DNA of 9,425 nt from Campylobacteraceae bacterium. GTDB taxonomy: Bacteria; Campylobacterota; Campylobacteria; Campylobacterales; Sulfurovaceae. The translations under genes and the position numbers were made by a program. The DNA lies in NCBI GenBank assembly GCA_027083075.1, contig JALWQQ010000009.1, positions 1 to 9,425 on the forward strand, in the 5' to 3' direction. Under the pieces are notes generated by a model that did no database searches, was not told where the DNA came from, and worked only from the letters and a program-made list of their open reading frames with translations. Shown piece after piece: positions 5,991 to 9,425 of this stretch (within the stretch, counting starts at the first letter, position 1; every line of letters starts with the position of its first letter).

Positions 5991-6860
5991 ATGAAAAGCG
6001 ATCTACCCTCTACCCTCTACCCTCTACCCTCTGATAAGAGCAAGGCAAAACGCATTTTGCTTAAGACGCGTAAGCAGGTCTACGGCGATATGCTTGGCAA
6101 CAATGCATCGCTTTTCGAGGGGGAGGGATTTGAGTTTACCGAGCTTCGCGAATATCTTTACGGCGATGATGTACGTAAGATCGATTGGAAAACCACGGCG
6201 AAGCTCGGTAAGCCCTATGTGAAGGTATATCGCGAAGAGCGGGAACTCAATGTCGTGGTCGTGACGATGCTTGGGGGTTCGATGTATTTCGGTACGGTAC
6301 GTCAAAAGAGTGAAACGGCGGCGGAGGCGGTGGCGACGATAGGCTTTAGTGCAACGAAAAACAGCGATCTCTTTAGCCATTATCTCTTTGCAGACGAGAG
6401 CTACGAGATCGTAAAGCCGACAAAGAAGCTCTACGGCGTTTACGATAGTGTTGCGTCGATCCTCTCTTTCTCGCCGATCGGCAAGCGCAACGACTTTGCG
6501 GCGATGGAAGCGTTTTTGCGTAAGCGGCTTCGTAAAAAGGCGCTGCTTTTTATCGTATCCGATTTCGTCGGCGAGATCGATCTAAAGTATCTGGCAAAAA
6601 AACACGATCTCTTTGCCGTCATCGTGCGCGATCGCTTCGAGGAGGAGCCCGGAGAGCTCGGCTATCTTCGCTTGGTCGATCCTGAAAACGGACGCGGTGT
6701 CGAAGGGAGTGTCGACGAGGCGGCACTGAAGCGCTACCGCGCTGCGTTGCGCAAAAACGACGAAAGGCTCTATAAACACTTACGCCGTACAGGTGCACGC
6801 TTTGCTAAGGTCTATACCCACGAAGACGCCGCTGTAAAACTGGCAAAAGCGATGCGATAA
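5991..6860 (+). CDS. DUF58 family protein of the Bat operon
   Basis: This 289-residue protein belongs to the short, soluble form of the DUF58 family that is regularly encoded between MoxR and VWA genes. Its biochemical role is not established; it is presumed to be part of the MoxR/VWA assembly. The signature is ELREYLYGDDVRKIDWKTTA (about 51-70) followed by KPYVKVYREERE (74-85). The second half has a VWA-like core, but its metal-site motif is degenerate: where DxSxS is expected there is MLGGS (93-97). A later LFIVSDF (187-192) is normal. No membrane helix is seen. ATG 5991 is chosen because GAGG ends 5 bases upstream. The in-frame ATG at 5913 lies in the repeat tract and would add non-family sequence. 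The first 15 residues are largely encoded by CTACCCT repeats and resemble nothing known, so the native start could be a downstream codon such as TTG 6057. Confidence 0.9.
   Translation: MKSDLPSTLYPLPSDKSKAKRILLKTRKQVYGDMLGNNASLFEGEGFEFTELREYLYGDDVRKIDWKTTAKLGKPYVKVYREERELNVVVVTMLGGSMYFGTVRQKSETAAEAVATIGFSATKNSDLFSHYLFADESYEIVKPTKKLYGVYDSVASILSFSPIGKRNDFAAMEAFLRKRLRKKALLFIVSDFVGEIDLKYLAKKHDLFAVIVRDRFEEEPGELGYLRLVDPENGRGVEGSVDEAALKRYRAALRKNDERLYKHLRRTGARFAKVYTHEDAAVKLAKAMR
6003..6032 (+). repeat. (CTACCCT)4 heptanucleotide repeat inside the DUF58 N-terminus
   Basis: Four exact CTACCCT units (6003-6009, 6010-6016, 6017-6023, 6024-6030) are followed by a partial CT. If ATG 5991 is used they are translated as LPSTLYPLPS. 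The + strand is pyrimidine-rich, the opposite of the tract at 5882-5960. One extra unit would bring TGA (6032-6034) into frame. One fewer unit would run into a TGA near 6220. Confidence 0.9.
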
Positions 6861-6870
6861 GGAAACGAGG

Positions 6871-7263
6871 ATGCAAGAGAAACTCAGAGATATCAAACCG
6901 CTGGTCGAGATCCCCGATAGTAGCTACTATATCTACTACGGACTGATCGCCTTGGGCGTGCTGCTGCTTGTCGCACTGCTCTATCTTGTCGGACTTTACC
7001 TGTGGCGACTACGCAAAGAGAATCTTGCCAAGCATTATCTCGAAGCGCTCAAGGCGATCGATTGGCGCGATAGCAAAGCTTCGGCGTATGCGGCAACGAA
7101 ATACGGCAGACTCTTGGCAACAGACACGCGCCGAAAAGAGCTTTTTTCACAACTTGAGGCGCTCTTGCAACGCTACAAGTACAAAAAAGAGGTCGATCCG
7201 GTTGACGAGGAGACCAAACGGATGTTCGATCTCTATGTGCAGGTGTGCGATGAGTCGATTTAG
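6871..7263 (+). CDS. Small single-pass membrane protein, DUF4381-like
   Basis: This 130-residue protein has one strong membrane helix (about 20-46) and a charged cytoplasmic tail rich in Lys, Arg and Glu. The opening LRDIKPLVEIPDSSYYIYYGL resembles the start of DUF4381 proteins, which are encoded in the same slot between DUF58 and VWA genes in other MoxR/VWA operons; the match is judged by eye and is weak outside the first 45 residues. The tail (about 50-125) is predicted mostly helical. Its role is unknown; it may anchor or link the complex at the inner membrane. AAGGAAACGAGG precedes ATG 6871, 10 bases after the DUF58 stop. Its end overlaps the next gene by 14 bases, which suggests translational coupling. 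Confidence 0.8.
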   Translation: MQEKLRDIKPLVEIPDSSYYIYYGLIALGVLLLVALLYLVGLYLWRLRKENLAKHYLEALKAIDWRDSKASAYAATKYGRLLATDTRRKELFSQLEALLQRYKYKKEVDPVDEETKRMFDLYVQVCDESI

Positions 7264-8167
7264 TTTCGAGTATCCGTGGGTCTTTGCGCTCATTTTGCTC
7301 TTTGTTTTGTGCGCTTACAAATGCAAGGAGCGTTCGCTTGCCATCTTTTTCCCGCATCTGAGCGAGCTAATGGCATCTTCGGTAGCGCGCCGCTCGTGGG
7401 CAAACCTCTTAAAGTGGCTCGGTATCGTCATGGCGATCACGGCGCTGGCATCTCCGGTGATCACTGAAGATTTGGGAGAAAGCAAAAAGAAGGGACGCGA
7501 TATCGTGATGGTACTTGATAGTAGCGACTCGATGCGTCAACGCGGCTTTGACCCCAACGACTTTCTCAAGACGAAGTTCGATGTGGTTAAAGCGGTGGTG
7601 GAGGATTTTGTCAAGAAGCGCATCAATGACCGCATCGGGTTGGTTACCTTTGCCGATATCGCTTTTATCGCCTCGCCGCTGACCTTTGAGAAATCCTTTT
7701 TGCGCGATGTGGTGCGTCTGCAGCACCTCGGTGTAGCAGGCAAGCGTACCGCGATCAACGATGCCTTGGTGCAGGCGTATCGCCTGCTTGATAAAAGCGA
7801 TGCGAAGAGCAAGGTGGTCATCTTGTTGACCGACGGGATAGACAATATGAGCCGCATCGGCTTTGACGATGTGCGAAAGCTCGTCAAGCAAAGCAGCAAG
7901 GAGGTGAAACTCTACACCATCGGCATCGGCAGACCCGGCGACTACAATGCCGCCTATCTCGATGCGCTTGCCAAAGCGGGTGGCGGTATGCTCTTCGAGG
8001 CGCGCAACGCCGATGATCTGGCGCGCGTCTATGCACAGATCGACAGGCTTGAAAAGAGTGAGATCAAGGCCAAGAAGATTCTGCGACACACCTATCTCTA
8101 TATCTATCCGCTTATCGTCGCCATCATCGCTTTGCTTTCGTATCTTTTTCTGCGGAGCCGCGTATGA
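7250..8167 (+). CDS. batA: VWA-domain membrane protein, BatA-like
   Basis: This 305-residue inner-membrane protein has a von Willebrand factor A domain between membrane helices, the BatA/BatB layout. Hydrophobic helices lie at about 10-22, 52-70 and 281-301, which places the VWA domain on one side of the membrane. The metal-ion-dependent adhesion site is complete: DxSxS as D90, S92, S94 in VLDSSDSM, T167 in GKRTAIND, and D195 in LLTDGIDN. It should bind a divalent metal and a protein partner. ATG 7250 is chosen because it gives the family's MSRFSFEYPWVFAL start; the frame stays open further upstream only because it overlaps the preceding gene. It overlaps that gene by 14 bases and the next gene by ATGA (8164-8167), strong signs of coupled translation. 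Telling BatA from other VWA paralogues rests on gene order. Confidence 0.92.
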   Translation: MSRFSFEYPWVFALILLFVLCAYKCKERSLAIFFPHLSELMASSVARRSWANLLKWLGIVMAITALASPVITEDLGESKKKGRDIVMVLDSSDSMRQRGFDPNDFLKTKFDVVKAVVEDFVKKRINDRIGLVTFADIAFIASPLTFEKSFLRDVVRLQHLGVAGKRTAINDALVQAYRLLDKSDAKSKVVILLTDGIDNMSRIGFDDVRKLVKQSSKEVKLYTIGIGRPGDYNAAYLDALAKAGGGMLFEARNADDLARVYAQIDRLEKSEIKAKKILRHTYLYIYPLIVAIIALLSYLFLRSRV

Positions 8168-9153
8168 GTTTTGTCTATGTAAAGCTCTTTTGGGCGATGA
8201 CGATCCCCTTTGTGCTCTTTGCCTTTTTGATACTCACCAACAAGGAGCGTCTATCGCGTATCTTTTCGGATGAAGTCTTACGCCGTTTGCGTGTCGAAGA
8301 CGATGCCTTGCCGCCGCGAGTACGCAAGGCGGTACTGCTACTGGCGATCTTTATGATGATCGTCGCTTTGGCACGTCCGGTTAAAGAGATCGGCGAGACG
8401 ACAGTGAAGGTCGAAGGTTTGCCGGTACTGGTGGCGCTCGATATCTCGGGATCGATGCGAAGTCGCGACGCCTACCCCAACCGTTTGGCATTTGCCAAAA
8501 AGAAGATGATGCAGTTTTTCGATGCGATGCCGACCGATGAGATCGGCGCGATCGCCTTTGCCTACAATGCGTTTGTCTTGGCGCCCTTCACGGCAGATAA
8601 GGAGAGCTTGAAGCTTTTGGTCGACGGCGTGGACGATAGCTACATCTCGATGGGCTCTACCGACTTTGACGCGATGGGGCGTTTGGCGGCAGAGCGCCTG
8701 AAAGAGAAAAAACCGAAGATTTTGGTACTCTTTACAGACGGCGGCGACAAGGAGGCGATCGCGGGATTGAAGCGCATCCTTAAAGAGGAGGGAATCGACC
8801 TCTATGTCGTGCTTGTCGGTAGCAGCCGCGGTGCCCCCGTGCTCAATGCCAACGGTAAACCGATGGAGTATCAAGGCAAGATCGCCATCACCAAGCGTAA
8901 CGACGACTTGGGTAAGCTTGCCGAAGCCTTAGGGGGCGCGTATGTTGTAGCCGGTACGGGAGATAAAGATATGAAAAGCTTGGCGACGACGATCCATGCC
9001 AAATACAAAGCCAAAGTGCGTGACGAAGTGAAGGTCAAGCAGCGCATCGAATACTTCTACTATCCGTTGGCGTTCGGTTTGCTACTTTTGCTTATCGGGC
9101 TGAGCTCTTTGCCCAAACCGATGCGCGCAAGAGATCGTAAGGAGAGAGTGTAA
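8164..9153 (+). CDS. batB: VWA-domain membrane protein, BatB-like
   Basis: This 329-residue protein is a second VWA membrane protein with the same plan as its neighbour: helices at about 7-24, 54-71 and 299-317. The metal site is complete and canonical: D93, S95, S97 in ALDISGSM, T166 in GSTDF, and D192 in LFTDGGD. An ALARP motif follows the second helix (68-72), as is usual in BatA/BatB proteins. Compared with the upstream VWA protein it has extra sequence (about 221-245) between the last VWA strands. It starts within the ATGA overlap with batA, and its TAA shares one base with the ATG of the TPR gene. Two different VWA proteins side by side suggest a hetero-oligomer; this is an inference. 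Confidence 0.92.
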   Translation: MSFVYVKLFWAMTIPFVLFAFLILTNKERLSRIFSDEVLRRLRVEDDALPPRVRKAVLLLAIFMMIVALARPVKEIGETTVKVEGLPVLVALDISGSMRSRDAYPNRLAFAKKKMMQFFDAMPTDEIGAIAFAYNAFVLAPFTADKESLKLLVDGVDDSYISMGSTDFDAMGRLAAERLKEKKPKILVLFTDGGDKEAIAGLKRILKEEGIDLYVVLVGSSRGAPVLNANGKPMEYQGKIAITKRNDDLGKLAEALGGAYVVAGTGDKDMKSLATTIHAKYKAKVRDEVKVKQRIEYFYYPLAFGLLLLLIGLSSLPKPMRARDRKERV

Positions 9154-9425
9154 TGAAACGTATCTCTTTGATCGGATTGTCGATCGTCACTCTTTTGATA
9201 TCTGTCATAGCCAATGCGGGCATGACGGACTTTAGAACGATAGAAGCCGCCAAAGAGGCGTATGCGGCAAAACAGTTTAAAAAGAGCGCTGCACTCTTTG
9301 CCAAAATACCGAAGCAGACGCATCAAAAGTATTACGATCTCGGCAATGCCTACTACAAAAGCGGCGCATACGACAAGGCGATCGAGGCGTACAAGAAAGC
9401 AAAGGGCGAAGGTGTTGATGAGGCG
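9153..9425 (+). CDS. Exported TPR protein, BatC-like (3' end outside window)
   Basis: Ninety-one codons are visible and the frame is still open at the window edge. ATG 9153 shares its A with the batB stop codon and is preceded by AAGGAG at 9139-9144, 8 bases away. The N-terminus is a signal peptide: charged MKR, a hydrophobic core from about residue 4 to 19, and an AxA-type site (ANA, 20-22), so the mature protein should be periplasmic or membrane-attached outside. The sequence YYDLGNAYYKSGAYDKAIEAY (about 60-80) is a clear tetratricopeptide repeat, and residues 32-55 look like a weaker one. TPR proteins in this operon position (BatB/BatC of other bacteria) are thought to be protein-interaction scaffolds for the VWA proteins. 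The remaining domains cannot be seen. Confidence 0.88.
   Translation, partial: MKRISLIGLSIVTLLISVIANAGMTDFRTIEAAKEAYAAKQFKKSAALFAKIPKQTHQKYYDLGNAYYKSGAYDKAIEAYKKAKGEGVDEA

Noticed and set aside
6968..7249. Possible longer N-terminus for the BatA-like protein
   Set aside because: The upstream part of this frame overlaps the well-supported single-pass membrane protein gene and encodes Arg/Ser-rich non-family sequence; ATG 7250 gives the expected N-terminus.
1229..8762. Four GCGATCGC octamers (1229-1236, 5714-5721, 8548-8555, 8755-8762), resembling the cyanobacterial HIP1 word
   Set aside because: All four fall in the codon frame GCG ATC GCN (Ala-Ile-Ala), and the genes strongly prefer GCG and ATC, so codon use is a sufficient explanation at this scale. 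A genome-wide count against a codon-shuffled control would settle it.

Overview
All genes in this window lie on the + strand. The DNA looks like a chromosomal segment from a member of the Campylobacterota (former Epsilonproteobacteria), probably a free-living sulfur-oxidiser type such as the Sulfurovum/Nitratifractor group. This placement is an inference from the protein style (Mfd, the short DUF58 protein, the MoxR-DUF58-VWA-VWA-TPR gene order) and from promoters that show an extended -10 and no clear -35. It was not tested by database search.

Layout. (1) 1-2932: the transcription-repair coupling factor mfd, complete at its 3' end but cut at its N-terminus by the window edge. (2) 2972-4851: a two-component pair. 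The kinase is a six-helix membrane protein of the HisKA_2 type, and the response regulator has a receiver domain followed by an OmpR/PhoB-like winged helix. A candidate extended -10 promoter overlaps the mfd stop codon. (3) 4852-4933: a short intergenic region with a tandem TTAACTCC direct repeat (10-bp period) just upstream of a TATACT -10 box. (4) 4934-9425: a Bat-type operon with a MoxR AAA+ ATPase, a DUF58 protein, a small DUF4381-like single-pass membrane protein, two three-helix VWA proteins (BatA-like and BatB-like), and the start of an exported TPR protein that runs off the window.

How the parts may work together. From DUF58 to the TPR protein the genes are tightly packed: one gap of 10 bp, then overlaps of 14, 4 and 1 nt. 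They almost certainly form one transcript with moxR. MoxR/VWA systems are thought to act as ATP-driven, metal-dependent chaperone or assembly machines. Here the VWA domains sit between membrane anchors and the TPR protein is exported, so the complex probably spans the inner membrane. The client is unknown. The direct repeat in front of moxR has the geometry expected for an OmpR/PhoB-family regulator, and such a regulator is encoded immediately upstream, so the two-component system is a plausible controller of the Bat operon.

Most unusual feature. The moxR-DUF58 junction (5882-6032) is built largely of 7-bp tandem repeats: AAATTAG, GAATGAG and GAGNGAA-like units before the DUF58 start, and four exact CTACCCT units just inside the predicted DUF58 reading frame. 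Seven is not a multiple of three, so unit gain or loss would change the frame. Gaining one unit would put a TGA directly after the tract. No RNA genes, insertion sequences, CRISPR arrays or convincing rho-independent terminators were seen, and no gene-free stretch exceeds about 110 bases.
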